A stretch of 64,000 nucleotides of DNA from Lepidostoma basale (Eukaryota; Arthropoda; Insecta; Trichoptera; Lepidostomatidae), in contig JAHDVF020001564.1 of the NCBI GenBank assembly GCA_022606425.2, positions 1,922,001 to 1,986,000 of the forward strand, given 5' to 3'. The position numbers were made by a program, and so were the translations under genes. The notes under the pieces were generated by a model that was not told the origin of the DNA, did no database searches, and saw only the letters and a list, made by a program, of their open reading frames with translations. Of the stretch, positions 20,049-30,046 are shown piece after piece (position 1 is the stretch's first letter; each line of letters begins with the position of its first letter).

Positions 20049-20405
20049 TGTCATTCTGGAGTGCAATATATTCCGAAAAAAGGCTAGAATACCTACCTGA
20101 GCTGTTCTTAATTATGGTAAGAAGTTTGTGAATCTTTATCAGGTCTGACGAGAACAGCAAAAAATTGCAATAAGATTCAGGACTTACATAGGCGCCGCAA
20201 AGAGAACTTTCAACTTGAATTATATAATTTTTTCGATACCGCAAACACCGATGCTCTTAAATGTTCTGTGATACAACAGCATCTTATACAAGATGCTTGA
20301 ACGGAGCTTGTGTGCAAAAACTAGAAAGAGATTTGTTACTCTTTGCTGGCCGCCATCATATAGGTATATGAACTGATTCTCAAAAGTGCGTTTGAACGAC
20401 AAAAT
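20049..20405 (+). pseudogene. N-terminal remnant of the hAT-like protein
   Basis: The plus-strand frame, with stops, gives IFRKKARIPT then KFVNLYQV, and in another frame LYNFFDTANTDALKC and SVIQQHLIQDA. This resembles the N-terminal part of an arthropod transposon-associated protein family known to me only by its general pattern. Several stops and a frameshift make it non-functional. The central region expected between this and the next part is missing. Confidence 0.4.
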
Positions 20406-20408
20406 TGA

Positions 20409-21353
20409 TTGTACGAGATGATTATAGAGAACTCATTGAGCTTTGTTATTGTTTTTCTGGGTGGAGGCAATGAAAATAAAATAAAAATCAGACCTGCTGG
20501 CCCAATGCATCAAGCACGATGGATGGCAAGAGCTATTTACTCCTTAAAAATACGTTTGCTGCAGTCCCAGTTTAAAATTTGCGCTAAGGACAAAAATGCT
20601 TTAAGGGATGTTTGTTTATTTATTGTGGCAGTTTATGTGAAGCCCTGGCTTGAATGTAGTTTGGCGATAAAAGCTCCGAATCAAGATTTTTGTTTTTTAA
20701 AGACCTTAAAAGATTACGAAGAAGTTGACAATTTCCAAAGCGCCTTTAAACAAGTTCAGTCAACATTTGTGGCACTTGTCAGAAGAAATAGCGATCTTTT
20801 TGATGACAACGTTGATGAGCAGACCATAGTAAACACTGAAAAAAACTTGCAAAAAGAAAGTTTTGGTGATTCGGGAAAGAGATATATTCCATCGAAGGAA
20901 CAGATGTCTGGCTCTCTATATGGTACGCAAGTAGTGTTATATCTGGTATTTAATTTAGAAGTTATTTGTTTTATTTATAGGTACTACAAGTATTTGTTAT
21001 CTTGTTTTATGGAAATCTTTGAGTGATTTTGTTTCTGTCAAGAGTAAAGATTTATTTTCAAAATAGTATGATAGTATAATTATACTTGATAGTATAATAA
21101 TTTCCTTCAAATTGAATCTTCATAGAAAGACAGCGCGGCGTTTGTGAAAGCTAAAAATTCGGTTACTGGCTTAAAAGCAGTTAATGACACAGCTGAAAAA
21201 GCTGTTAATCTAATGGCAGACTTTCATGATTTGACTACCGCAGATGAAGAACATAAGCAGTTCATATTATGTTGTGTGCAAGAACACAGAAAATTTACCC
21301 AGACTGTAAAAAAAGGGACTTTGAAGAGGAAATATCTAAGTAAATTAATATAA
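20409..21353 (+). pseudogene. C-terminal part of hAT-like transposase, probably two exons
   Basis: The first segment, 20409-20930, is open for 174 codons: SFVIVFLGGG, then RPAGPMHQARWMARAIYSLK near residues 28-47 (the RW pair is a hAT-like landmark), LRDVCLFIVAVYVKPWLE and DLFDDNVDEQTIVN. A GT (20931) and an AG (21124-21125) after a pyrimidine-containing stretch bracket 195 bases in phase 0. The second segment, 21126-21353, continues KDSAAFVKAKNSVTGLKAVN to the stop after KRKYLSKLI. The joined protein would be about 249 residues, without an obvious catalytic triad. Reading straight on past the splice site gives a 205-codon frame ending at 21026. The splice is my inference. Confidence 0.5.
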
Positions 21354-21652
21354 ATTTGGATCTTTTTTGATAATAACAAGAAAAGCATTACATGAATATG
21401 TGTTTTCCTCAATATTTATTTAACATAATGGTTTTAAGTGATCATCTCAACTACATTTAAGAGACACTTAAATCAGCTATTTTCTAAAACTTTGAGGGCA
21501 AGTCGGCACGGGTTAGAATTAACGTAGGAAGTTGAAATTCTGTATTTGGGTAACTAGTAGACTATTAAACATAATTAGGGGGTATGCGTTTCAATAATCT
21601 AAAAAAAAAATTTTTTTGCCCATACTCGTATAAGGGACACCCTAAAATATAA

Positions 21653-21857
21653 TGATGGTAAATTTATAATAGTAAACACGATTTTTTAGTGGTTTTACTT
21701 GGATTAAGTATCCAAGTAAAACCACCTAATAATCGTGTTTAGTATTAAAAATTAATAATGGAGTTTTACAAAACTAATACCTCAACCATCAATAATAATT
21801 TTTTAATATTAACTGAAAAAAAAGTGGCAGTGCATAATGGGGTTCTAATGCCGATCT
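21653..21857 (+). mobile_element. Nested LINE-A, part 2, with small hairpin insertion
   Basis: LINE-A resumes only near 21815 (AAAGTGGCAGTGCATAATGG, encoding KVAVHNGVLMPI). Between, 21672-21748 is a palindrome: TAAACACGATTTTTTAGTGG and its inverse around a TTAAG centre, a short MITE. Confidence 0.6.
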
Positions 21858-21912
21858 TTATTATTATTATTATTATAATTATTTATTAGTATTATAAGTA
21901 TTATTATTATTA

Positions 21913-21952
<40 letters not shown>

Positions 21953-22292
21953 CATTATTATTTTTATCATTATTATTTTTATTATTATTATTGATATATA
22001 TTTTTTTTATTATTATTATTTTTTTTTTATTATTATTGTTATTATTATTATTATTATTATTTTGTTGAATCGCTCTTAACATCATTACAGCGCGAGCCAA
22101 ATCGATGTAAAGGGTATAGCTATCATTTTGATTCTTGTGACACGTGATAGGTAACTTATCTATCGCCATTTATTGTCACGTGAAACAGCACCAGACCAAA
22201 GACAGTGTGACAATCACACTGCCATCCCCGGGAATCGAACCCGAGACCTTCGGGGTGGCAGTCAAAGCACTTAACACTCGGCCACGAAGGTC
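21858..22292 (-). mobile_element. tRNA-derived SINE with long (ATT)n tail
   Basis: The head on the minus strand starts GACCTTCGTGGCCGAGTGTT (A box), then GGTCTCGGGTTCGATTCCCG (B box). The (AAT)n tail spans about 21858-22065 on the plus strand as interrupted ATT repeats. It is inserted in the ACC-CTTATGTATGG site of LINE-A. The Asn-rich frame on the minus strand is only the repeat. Confidence 0.8.
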
Positions 22293-22742
22293 TTATGTAT
22301 GGAAGTGAAGCTTGGAGTCGGCAAAGGAAAGAATGATTAAAGTAGGATAACTGCCGTAGAAATGAGGTCACTAAGAATAATGTGAGTAAAAACAATATAT
22401 GATAGAATATCCAATGAAGATTAAGACAGGAATGTAAGGCGGATGAATGCGTCCTAAATAAAATTAAGAAAGGTTCACTTAGATGGTTTCGACATATGGA
22501 ACGAATAGATGAAGAAAAATTGTTTAAATTATATATACTAGTAGTACCGAAGAAAATATGGCATGACCAAATTAATTAAATACTGAAAGGCGGCCTTGTT
22601 CGAAGTAGTAACCATCGACAAGCACGTAGGTCACAATGTGTGTGAATGTGGAAGAGGCGCGAGAGTTTTGTCATGGTAGAACAGTGTGGTGGTCCATCCT
22701 CTCTGCCTACCCCTCCGGAGAAACGGACCGATGGTTAGTTAG
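22293..22742 (+). mobile_element. Nested LINE-A, part 3
   Basis: Continues CTTATGTATGGAAGTGAAGC (LMYGSEAWSRQRK) through KGSLRWFRHMERIDEEK to the 3' end GGACCGATGGTTAGTTAGTT. Numerous indels. Together with 19563-19657 and 21653-21857 it forms one LINE-A insertion of about 0.7 kb. Confidence 0.75.
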
Positions 22743-22794
22743 TTGGGTAAAAATATTGATCATTTTTCGAATGTTTGAGAAAGCAATATAAAAT

Positions 22795-23150
22795 ATCTCA
22801 CTAACCCATCTGTAGGCAGAAATAATGGAATGCCACACTGTTCTTTCCTGACACATTTCTCTCGCTTTCTCAACATTCATGCATTGTGTCACGCTCAAAC
22901 GTCGATTTCTTCGACTCCTCATTTGACCGACATATAATAATTGATTGTGTCACGTTTTCCTCTTTTTCTAGTTCCGTTTTCATCGTTTACGTATACTTTC
23001 TTTACGATTCTTTCATCAAACGTTCATTCCAAGTGTCCAAACCATCTTAAATATCCTTTATTATTTTATTCATCACACTTTTATTCGCACTGCATTCACT
23101 TCTTATATTTGCATTTGACATTCTATCATATACTGACTTAACACACATTC
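22795..23150 (-). mobile_element. LINE-A copy, interrupted by MITE
   Basis: From AATGGAATGCCACACTGTTC (3' region, tail lost) up to the RRMCVKSVYDRMSNANIRSE region. It stops at the GTCTAAAA duplication of the MITE and continues at 23586-23655 (LINE-A GSEAW region). Confidence 0.7.
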
Positions 23151-23158
23151 GTCTAAAA

Positions 23159-23577
23159 CAATGGTTCCCAAACTTTTTTGTCCCGTAGACCCTCTGTTGA
23201 TTTATTTTATTTTTTGCAGAGCCCCTACTTTCGTGATATTTTTTTTTTTTAATATTCATCTATAACTATGAAATGAGTTTTTGAAGTTAACACAGAGCAA
23301 AATTAGGCCAATAGAAAAAAAATCTTCAATTCGTAAAAAACCCTTTTTTTTTGCTCATTCGTGATCCGATTTTCACATTTTCCCGAATGAGCTAAAAAAA
23401 AGGCCACCGCCGATTTCGACCAGTTGATAATGAGCTTAAAAAAAGGTCGCCGTAATCCTTTCGCGGACCCCCTGACGTTGTCAAGGGAACCCTTAAATCA
23501 ATTTTAATTTTCCACGGACCCCCTGAAAGATTCAAGAGACTCATGGGGGTCCGTACGGACCACTTTGGGAACCACTG
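23159..23577. mobile_element. hAT-type MITE with 8-bp TSD
   Basis: The left end CAATGGTTCCCAAACTTTTT and the right end (inverted) CAGTGGTTCCCAAAGTGGTC are the terminal repeats. The 8-bp flanks GTCTAAAA (23151-23158) and CTCTAAAA (23578-23585) differ at one base. Inside are short inverted segments rich in GGACCCCCTGA. No coding capacity. Confidence 0.8.
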
Positions 23578-23655
23578 CTCTAAAAATTTCATTTCTACGG
23601 CATTAACCTACTTTCATCCTTCTTTAGCCAGCTCCACGCTTCACTTTTATAGATA

Positions 23656-24040
23656 GTTAGTTAGTTTTTTTTCTGTAATGAATTTTCGTAAAAGTGCATT
23701 TTCAAATGAAAATATCTATAAAATACGGTTCCATATGGCTGGTAGATAAAATATTTTGCAAACTTTTCCTGGCAGGGAGGAAGGATTATCATCATGAGTA
23801 AAAGTTTCTCTACAGAACTTGGAATACGAAATGTCTTTCAACAGTTGCACCTGACGAGGAGTAATGAATTGAGGGAGCGTTTGAGTTAAAATAAGAAGCC
23901 ATGTATTTGACGTTCGGCACAACCATTTTCATGATTCCTGCAGATAATAGTCCACTAGTCATAAATTAAATTATATTTAAAATTAATTAAACAGTTTTTT
24001 ATGTATTTGGTATACAACCACTTTATTTTTTAGAATGAGG
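23656..24040. other. Unannotated stretch
   Basis: A 68-codon minus-strand frame at 23922-23716 (CRTSNTWLLILTQTLPQFIT...) has an exon-like composition but no recognised family. Left uncalled. Confidence 0.3.
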
Positions 24041-24043
24041 GCC

Positions 24044-24074
24044 TACCGGTTTCGCTCTATGCGAGCTTCCTCAG
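24044..24074 (-). ncRNA. Hammerhead-like motif
   Basis: Minus strand: CTGAGGAA, stem II GCTC/GAGC with loop GCATA, GAAACCGGTA. Stem III would be the palindrome ACCGGT. The flanks GCC before and GGC after could give a 3-bp stem I. One of the best cores in the window, with cleavage base A instead of C. Confidence 0.6.
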
Positions 24075-24084
24075 GGCTTTATAA

Positions 24085-24828
24085 ACGATAACAAACGATA
24101 CCCTTAGACAGTCTAAAACAGCTAGACAAGCGATACCTTTAGACAGTCAGAAAGAGTTAGACAAACGATACCTTTAGACAGTTTGAAACAGTTAGACAAA
24201 CAATACCCTTAGACAGTCTGGGACAGTTAGATAAACGAAACACTTATACAGTTTGAAACAGTAAGAAAAACGATACTCTTCTAGACAGTCTGATACAGTT
24301 AGAAAAACCATACTCTTAGACAGTCAAAACAGTTAGACAAACGATACCCTTAGACAGTCTGAAGTAGTAGACAAATGATAATTTTAGACAGTCTAAAACC
24401 GTTAGAAAAACAAATCTCTTAGACAAACGATTCTCTTAGAAACTGGTAGACAAACAAAACTTTTAAACAATCTGAAACAATTAGACACACAATTCTTTTA
24501 GAAAACTGTAACTTGAAACAGTTAGAGTTACAAAACCCTTAGACAGACTGAAACATTTAGACAAACGATACCCTTAGACAGGCTGAAACGGTTAGACAAA
24601 CGAAACCCTTAAACAAGTTGAAACAGTTAGACAAACGATACCCTTAGACAGGCTGAAACAGTTAGACAAACGAAACCCTTAGACAAGTTGAAATAGTTAG
24701 ACAAACGATACCCTTAGACAGGCTGAAATAGTTAGGCAAATGATACCCTTAGTCAAGTTGAAACAGTTAGACAAACGATACCCTTAGACAGGCTGAAACA
24801 GTTAGACATACGAAACCCTAGGCTGAAA
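24085..24828. repeat. 35-bp minisatellite, about 21 units
   Basis: The unit is GTTAGACAAACGATACCCTT followed by AGACAGGCTGAAACA. TTAGACA occurs twice per unit, so the repeat has a 17/18-bp substructure. Units at 24540-24820 are the most uniform. Those at 24360-24520 are irregular and shortened. The array starts about 10 bases after the ribozyme-like core. Confidence 0.9.
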
Positions 24829-25129
24829 TACTTTCATACAAATAAGGGTGAATGCTCTCCCCGGCCATATCATTCCTCCACCATTGCACCTGAATGTGTA
24901 CTCTATTCAAGGGAAGAGCTTTAGCCGCCTGCTGTATTATTCATACAGGTTTTAGGGGAGAAATTTTCGGAAATCGCGTTCTCCTAATATGCATGCGGAT
25001 AGGAAAATCCGCCCAAAAATTCAAATTTAATGTACGGCAAATTTAACACTCGGATGTCATTTATTTATTTATTTATATTTGTTAAACTTCATCTTCTTCT
25101 TCTTAAGTATTGACCTATGTGATCAATAT
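24829..25129. other. Unannotated stretch beside the minisatellite
   Basis: GC-richer (CTCTCCCCGGCCATATCATT, CTGCTGTATTATTCATACAG) with no recognised family. It ends in CTTCTTCTTCTTAAG at 25091, which may be the GAA tail of a lost LINE. Confidence 0.3.
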
Positions 25130-25452
25130 CAAGCAAACGAGTTAATAATGAATGTTGGAAAGTCAAAGACGGTGGTTTTGAAAGGGATAAAGAAATGTCA
25201 GTTTGTAACATAAGTGTAAATGAGTAGAACCTAGACCATGTTACTGGATTTGTGTGTTTAGGTAGCATGTTTACAGCGGATGGCCGAATGGACACTAAAG
25301 TGAGTCGAAAGAAGGGATGGTGCGGGAAACAAAGTGAATGAAACTCTAAATGTAGTTATTGAAAACGAGAATTTATCAATGATCACGAAATCGATCGTTC
25401 ACGATGGAATTCTGGTTCTAACCCTTATGCATGGAAGCGTGGAACTGGTAGA
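25130..25452 (+). mobile_element. LINE-A fragment (region upstream of GSEAW)
   Basis: Plus-strand frames give VNNECWKVKDGGFERDKEMS, CNISVNE, HVTGFVCLGSMFTADGRMDT, then VIENENLSMITKSIVHDGIL. This is the part between the reverse-transcriptase core and the C-terminal domain. Several stops. Confidence 0.65.
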
Positions 25453-25546
25453 AGAATATATTATGAAAGTAATGAAAACAAAAAAAATTTATACCAAATT
25501 TCTTTATTACTATGTATTTATTGTGCTTCCACTCGTATTTATGTAC

Positions 25547-25579
25547 GACTGGTTTCGGCAGCTTGCCGCCATCTTCTAG
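25547..25579 (-). ncRNA. Hammerhead-like motif
   Basis: Minus strand: TAGAAGAT, GGCGGCAAGCTGCC as stem II, GAAACCAGTC. A plus-strand partial partner GCAAGCTGCCGAAACCAACT follows at 25588-25606, making an inverted arrangement. ACCAGT is not palindromic in this copy. Confidence 0.5.
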
Positions 25580-25606
25580 TGCTACAGCAAGCTGCCGAAA
25601 CCAACT

Positions 25607-25960
25607 TACTTCCTGTGATGAAGACGACCAGCCTTCTATCCATCTCTTTGGTGGTCTTCCTGGTGGTCGAGTCTCATGCATCACGATCTTAGGAATTCTT
25701 GCTGGATCCATTCTCTCAATGTGGTCCTTCCAGAATTGTCTTCTCTGCCTACTCCATCTCACTATGTCTTCAATTTTGTAGGATTTGGAATTTCTTCATT
25801 GGGTATCCTATCTCTAAGGGTTCTCCCCACAATAAATCCCAATGTTCTCATTTCTACTACTCTTAAGAGAGGTTCTGTTCTGACAGTGTCTGCTGTTGCT
25901 TCGATTCCGTATGTCATTATGGGCCCGATGCATGCTTTTTAAATTGTAACTTTGCTTTCC
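25607..25960 (-). mobile_element. LINE-E copy
   Basis: Minus strand: SKVTIxKACIGPIMTYGIEA, RTSLKSSRNENIGIYCGEN, then MRWSRQRRQFWKDHIERMDP, RIPKIVMHETRPPGRPPKRW and IEGWSSSSQEVS. It is fused at its 3' end to the ribozyme-like repeat. Frameshifted in the middle. Confidence 0.7.
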
Positions 25961-26734
25961 ACTAGCATATGGTTACTGTCCCAGACAGGAGGACATCTGG
26001 AGCTAACTGCAGCTTTATCAGTCTGTTTTTTAAATAAGATTAAACAATGAGAATAATAATATCTGAATACACATTCTCTATGGTGATAAAGCTTATCACA
26101 GCAGCCATGTGTATTTACAAATCGTGTGTCTAAGTAAATATGATACGCCTAACACTCTCGAACACAAATTTTGATCTCCCTTATGTCTACAACACATTAT
26201 ATATCATACAGGTATATATGATAAATCAAGTTTTCTCCCCTGCAACCCCTTACCTCAAGCAGGGCGGGCATGTCAACATTTGGCACCCAATCCACAAGAC
26301 AATTACTTTATATAAAAGATATACACAGTTGTATAAAATAACAGACCTATGTTTTTTTTAGATGGGAGTTTCACTATTATTTGCCTTGCTCATTATGTAC
26401 AAGGCTTATATATATTCAAGCGGATTTTTATTTATTTTGTTATTTTCTTTTAGGCGTCATTCTTTCTTATATAATTTCTACAGGATTGGAAGGGAAGTCC
26501 GTTGTGGCCTATTTGGAGCTTCTCCGCATTCGCCAAGTGATGAGGGAACCACAGAAACTTCACCAAGAGAAGTCGAATTATTCGAGTAATCGGATAGGTC
26601 TTCCGTTTCACTAGGAGAGTGATCGGCTATTTTTACAACTCAGCAGTCATTTGACTTTCTTACAGTCTGAACAATGTATATTAAAAATGATACCACCTCC
26701 TGCGACAGGTACGTTGTTCATCACAGATTCAATG
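25961..26734. other. Unannotated stretch
   Basis: Two overlapping frames at 26362-26614 start with a hydrophobic run but match no family and overlap each other. A GAGCATGAAC-like feature is absent. I see no gene. Confidence 0.3.
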
Positions 26735-27118
26735 TCCCAAAATAACAGACTGGAAGCATTTGAAATGTGGCTCTATCGCCGAATGCTCAGAATTCCCTGG
26801 ACAAACATGATTACCAGTACCGTAGTCTTGAGACGAACTAGAGTTGACAGGGAGCTGTTGTCAACTATCAAGGTTCGGAAGATTTCATATCTGGGTCATG
26901 TGCTGCGTGGGGAAAAGTACCACATTCTCCCACTGATATTGGAGGGGGAAATTGAGGGACGCCGAGGGCCCGGTAGGAGATAGATGTCCTGACTGCGAAA
27001 CATGAGGGAATGGACCGGCAACCTAAGTGCGGAAAGGCTGTTCCGAGTGGGGCACGACAAGGACAGGTTCGCCGAGGCGATCGCCAACTTTAGGGGGACC
27101 CGACAGGGCACTTGAAAA
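26735..27118 (+). mobile_element. LINE-B copy
   Basis: Plus-strand frame to 26983 has NRLEAFEMWLYRRMLRIPW, LRRTRVDRELLSTIKVRKIS, YLGHVLRGEKY and EGEIEGRRGPGRR, then a stop. It reads on as LRNMREWTG and AEAIANFRGTRQGT before a stop at 27113. The 3' tail is AAAAAGATGAA. Confidence 0.8.
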
Positions 27119-27169
27119 AGATGAATATTAGATATTTAAGGTTTTTATTTTGTAAAACTCCTTTATAAA

Positions 27170-27245
27170 ACAAGCATCACACTGTCTCCCTGAAGAGAAA
27201 TCGCCATGCTCTTATTTCTTGACATACTTCTTTGAGAAGTTTGAG
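27170..27245 (-). mobile_element. LINE-A 3' fragment, old
   Basis: CATCACACTGTCTCCCTGAA and TTGACATACTTC match the LINE-A terminus with several changes. Confidence 0.5.
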
Positions 27246-27282
27246 TGGGTCCGTGTTTGACCAGGTAGGTAACCGTTTAAAC

Positions 27283-27791
27283 CGTAGGTTTCCAATCTTT
27301 TCTGGGCGACCGCCCCCTTTACAAGAAAAATAAACCTTCAACGCCCCCCTCCCATAAAAGTTTTTCCAAAAAAGGGAAAATGATTACAATACATACAATA
27401 ACAAAATAAACCAATATTTAAGTTTAACCCTTACAGCTTCTATGTCCACACGTTGTGCCCATTGGATTTATCCCACCAACTCCTATGTCCACTACGTTTG
27501 GCCATTATTTTCTCAGACATTTTTTTATGAACTTCAAATAGGGTTTTGCTATTTTTTTAAATGTTAGAATCAAATGAATACTCTAGAAATATTTATGAAA
27601 ACTTACTTACTATGAACTTTTATGAAAAAAACTTGGAGCCCAAAGGTAAATTTGCTTTATTAGTACCTACGTGATTAGCGTGTTTTTTTTTTTTGTCTTT
27701 TTAGACGCTCTCTGTTCTTTCTGGGTCTTCTACTGCCGCCCAGTCTCAAACCCCCACAAGGAGGCGTTATTGCCCACTTTGAGAACCTAGG
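27283..27791. mobile_element. hAT-type MITE with exact 8-bp TSD
   Basis: The flanks GTTTAAAC (27275-27282 and 27792-27799) are identical. The ends CGTAGGTTTCCAATC and, inverted, CCTAGGTTCTCAAAG are imperfect terminal repeats. No transposase frame. The 132-codon minus-strand frame at 28073-27675 partly overlaps it and is not recognised. Confidence 0.6.
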
Positions 27792-27799
27792 GTTTAAAC

Positions 27800-28317
27800 C
27801 TTCTGGAAAGTTCATGAATAATTTACCTTCTGAGAATAATTCATAGTTATGTTTGTTTACCATAGATGGAGCTGATGTCGAATTCTGTGGTATTTTGTTT
27901 TCTTGTCTTGCCAACGAATAGCAGGTAAACCAACGTTTGGCAGGACAACTTCTGTCGGGTCCGCTCGTATAATACGAGTATACTCGTATATCACATGTTG
28001 GTGCACGTGGGTTAAAAACGTCCACGCACCGGCCCTGAATGTAGTCTAACGAAATCGTTCCCACTAACATCACAGATAATTGAATGTATTAAGAGGAGCT
28101 CATAAATTAGGAATCTGCCATTATCAGGCCCGGGGTAGGTTTGGCGTTATATTTATAGCATGTAAATTCGAGAGTGCTGTTTCTAATAATTTATGTATTT
28201 CGCCTAACTCAATTAATACACCCCTGGTCCTACTGGAATATCAACAAGGAATGATTCTGACATTTATATTAAGCGTTTAATTCTACGTTTAATTTCAGAT
28301 AATAAGTAGCTGGTTGT
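27800..28317. other. Unannotated stretch
   Basis: A long minus-strand frame (28073-27675) starts here and runs into the MITE, so it is unlikely to be real. TACGAGTATACTCGTATA at 27969-27986 is a palindromic motif repeated at 2050-2150. Confidence 0.3.
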
Positions 28318-28368
28318 GGAAAGGAAAGTCAGGATTCATAAAACATGCGTCAGGCCCATAATGACACT
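28318..28368 (+). mobile_element. LINE-E fragment
   Basis: AAGTCAGGATTCATAAAACA and GCGTCAGGCCCATAATGACA encode KVRIHKTCVRPIMT, as at 57680-57720. Confidence 0.55.
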
Positions 28369-28374
28369 AGAGAA

Positions 28375-28460
28375 GACAGAACTACCTGCCTCTGGTGACA
28401 CCGGTGGGAAGAGCAATTAATCTGCTGATCGCAGTCTCCTCGGAGATCGACATCTTCATA
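28375..28460 (-). repeat. Repeat R3, copy 1
   Basis: On the minus strand GATCTCCGAGGAGACTGCGA through TCTTCCCACCGGTGTCAC matches 47700-47790 on the plus strand with few differences. Family unknown. Confidence 0.6.
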
Positions 28461-28724
28461 TTAGTGAAAGTACGTTCAGAAGGCCAATATTTTTGATTTT
28501 GGAGAGTATCTTGTCTTCCTAATGTCGAACCATCTCTCATGCGTTTCTGGTACTATACACAATATGTTATTTTATCTGTTTTCAAAAGATGCCTTAAACC
28601 TTATTTTTGTAATGTCTATTGATGAAAAAACTGATTTGATTTGCCTTGATTTGATCAAATTTTGAAATTTGAAATATAATTAATAACACTGTTTTTATTT
28701 TAACTTACTTAGTATTGTACAAAC

Positions 28725-28952
28725 TAACGATGTAAATGGAACTAGAAATAGACGAAAACCGAGAAAAACATGGCAGGATAAATCAATCAAATTTTAAATA
28801 TAGGTCACGGAGTCGGAGAAATCGACGTGCGTGAATTACACGTTGTATGAGTGTAGGGAAAACGAGAGAAGTATGCTAGGACAGAATAATTTGGTCCATT
28901 ATTTTTGCCTTTCACTCCAGGGAGACGGGGTGATGGTTAGTTAGTTATAAAA
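28725..28952 (+). mobile_element. LINE-A 3' fragment
   Basis: ACGATGTAAATGGAACTAGA encodes NDVNGTRNR, then KTWQDKSIKF and the end CAGGGAGACGGGGTGATGG(TTAG)2. Decayed. Confidence 0.7.
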
Positions 28953-29062
28953 CGGCGAAAGATAAGATAACATGTCTATTAAATCAATATGATTGCAATC
29001 CCTTTACATCGGTTTGGCTCGCGTTGTAATGATGAATAGAATTATTGAGACATTTCTAACCT

Positions 29063-29120
29063 TCACACTCGACAATAGCTCTCTATTGGCTCTGGCTTTC
29101 TGCCGTTCGCCTATCTTATC
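29063..29120 (-). mobile_element. LINE-B fragment
   Basis: CTTCACACTCGACAATAGCT and ATTGGCTCTGGCTTTC match 30950-30990 in the VLRRARANRELLSSVKV region. Confidence 0.5.
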
Positions 29121-29400
29121 TGTCTAAGGTAAGATCCTCTTCTCCCTGGCTCTACAATCTTAGGTGGACTTCGGCCAACTCCAAAAAGTTTCCCCAGACA
29201 TCCTAATCCTGAGCTCTCGACTTTCACTGAAGTCTGACTCCAACAATTGCATGTTCTTCAGAACACCATCAAGCCAACGAAGTCATGGTCTTCCCACTCA
29301 GCTTCTTCGCTCCGGTCTTGTAAATGTCAACTGTGCGTGTGCTGACTGCTCCTCGCACCAGATGTCCAGCCCATCTAAACCGTCCAAGGTAAGATTGGTA
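29121..29400 (-). mobile_element. LINE-I fragment
   Basis: The minus strand reads RWAGHLVRGAVSTRTVDIYK in one frame and RWLDGVLKNMQLLESDFS then RELRIRMSGETFW in another. A GH-motif followed by GRP-x-LRWLD is the usual LINE C-terminal pattern. A separate family from A to H. Confidence 0.5.
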
Positions 29401-29634
29401 ATGATTCATTTTATTTATTTAATAAATTTATCCGTTTAATAAAATGAAATCACTCTTCTGCAATGATAACATAAACTTGAAACTCCGCCAGAGAATTATC
29501 AAATGCTATGTCTGCTTTATTACTCTTAATTTAACGACCATATTACTCTTAATTTAAATAGTCCATTGTTTTGGCCGAAACACTATGATACCTTAGCATT
29601 TTAAGCTGTTAAATTAAATAACTTTGATTAATTT
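29400..29634. other. Short unannotated stretch
   Basis: The motif GTCCATTGTTTTGGCCGAAA at 29562-29581 recurs inverted at about 32082 and 32800. Unknown repeat. Confidence 0.35.
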
Positions 29635-29995
29635 TATCTCAATAGAGACGAAGATGCAAACTGGAAACTGAATATGGTGGATCGAGGTGTTTACAGGACT
29701 TATGACCTGTCATTGGTTGGGTTAAGTGCACGCTTTATGTAATTACAACATTCCCCATTCCATCTTTCTTATGACCACCATGTCTGACAAATTTTTGGAA
29801 GTTGTATATATGTTAATATCCAACACCACAATTCACATGTCAGTTCCAATGCGCCATCTATGAAGATTAGATTTTGTCTTAATTATTTTGATTAGAATCG
29901 TCTCTATTGAGATAAAATTAATCCTTGAATTGATAACCCGCAATGGGTAAATAAAATCCAGTATTCGTCTACAAGTATTTGTATACATTCAAAAT
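29635..29995 (+). mobile_element. FBX copy
   Basis: The arm begins TATCTCAATAGAGACGAAGA, with GGTGTTTACAGGACTTATGA, CCTGTCATTGGTTGGGTTAA and CCACCATGTCTGACAAATTT. The other end, at 29905-29995, has the inverse terminal sequence (AATCCAGTATTCGTCTACAA). Confidence 0.65.
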
Positions 29996-30046
29996 GTTGT
30001 ATAAATAACTTTGTTTTTTGTATCACAACAGTATTTTATTTTACGC

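Larger units (their letters stand above)
19658..21644 (+). mobile_element. hAT-like DNA transposon, internally deleted
   Basis: The termini are 15-bp inverted repeats TAGGGTGTCCCTTAT (19658-19672 and inverse at 21630-21644). The 8-bp target duplication AAATATAA is exact (19650-19657, 21645-21652). A 20-bp subterminal inverted repeat, TAACCCGTGCCGACTTGC, lies near 19769 and, inverted, near 21499. TIR start, TSD length and the protein's RW motif fit hAT. I assign the superfamily by inference only. The body holds a two-part gene remnant on the same strand. It lies within a LINE-A copy. Confidence 0.75.

Noticed and set aside
21879..22169. Asn-rich protein on the minus strand
   Set aside because: It is the translation of the (AAT)n SINE tail.
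24085..24828. CRISPR-like array of regularly spaced repeats
   Set aside because: The repeats are contiguous 35-bp units without unique spacers, in insect-type DNA. It is a minisatellite.
27675..28073. 132-codon frame as a gene
   Set aside because: It overlaps the end of a MITE with an 8-bp target duplication, so most of it is not a conserved coding region.
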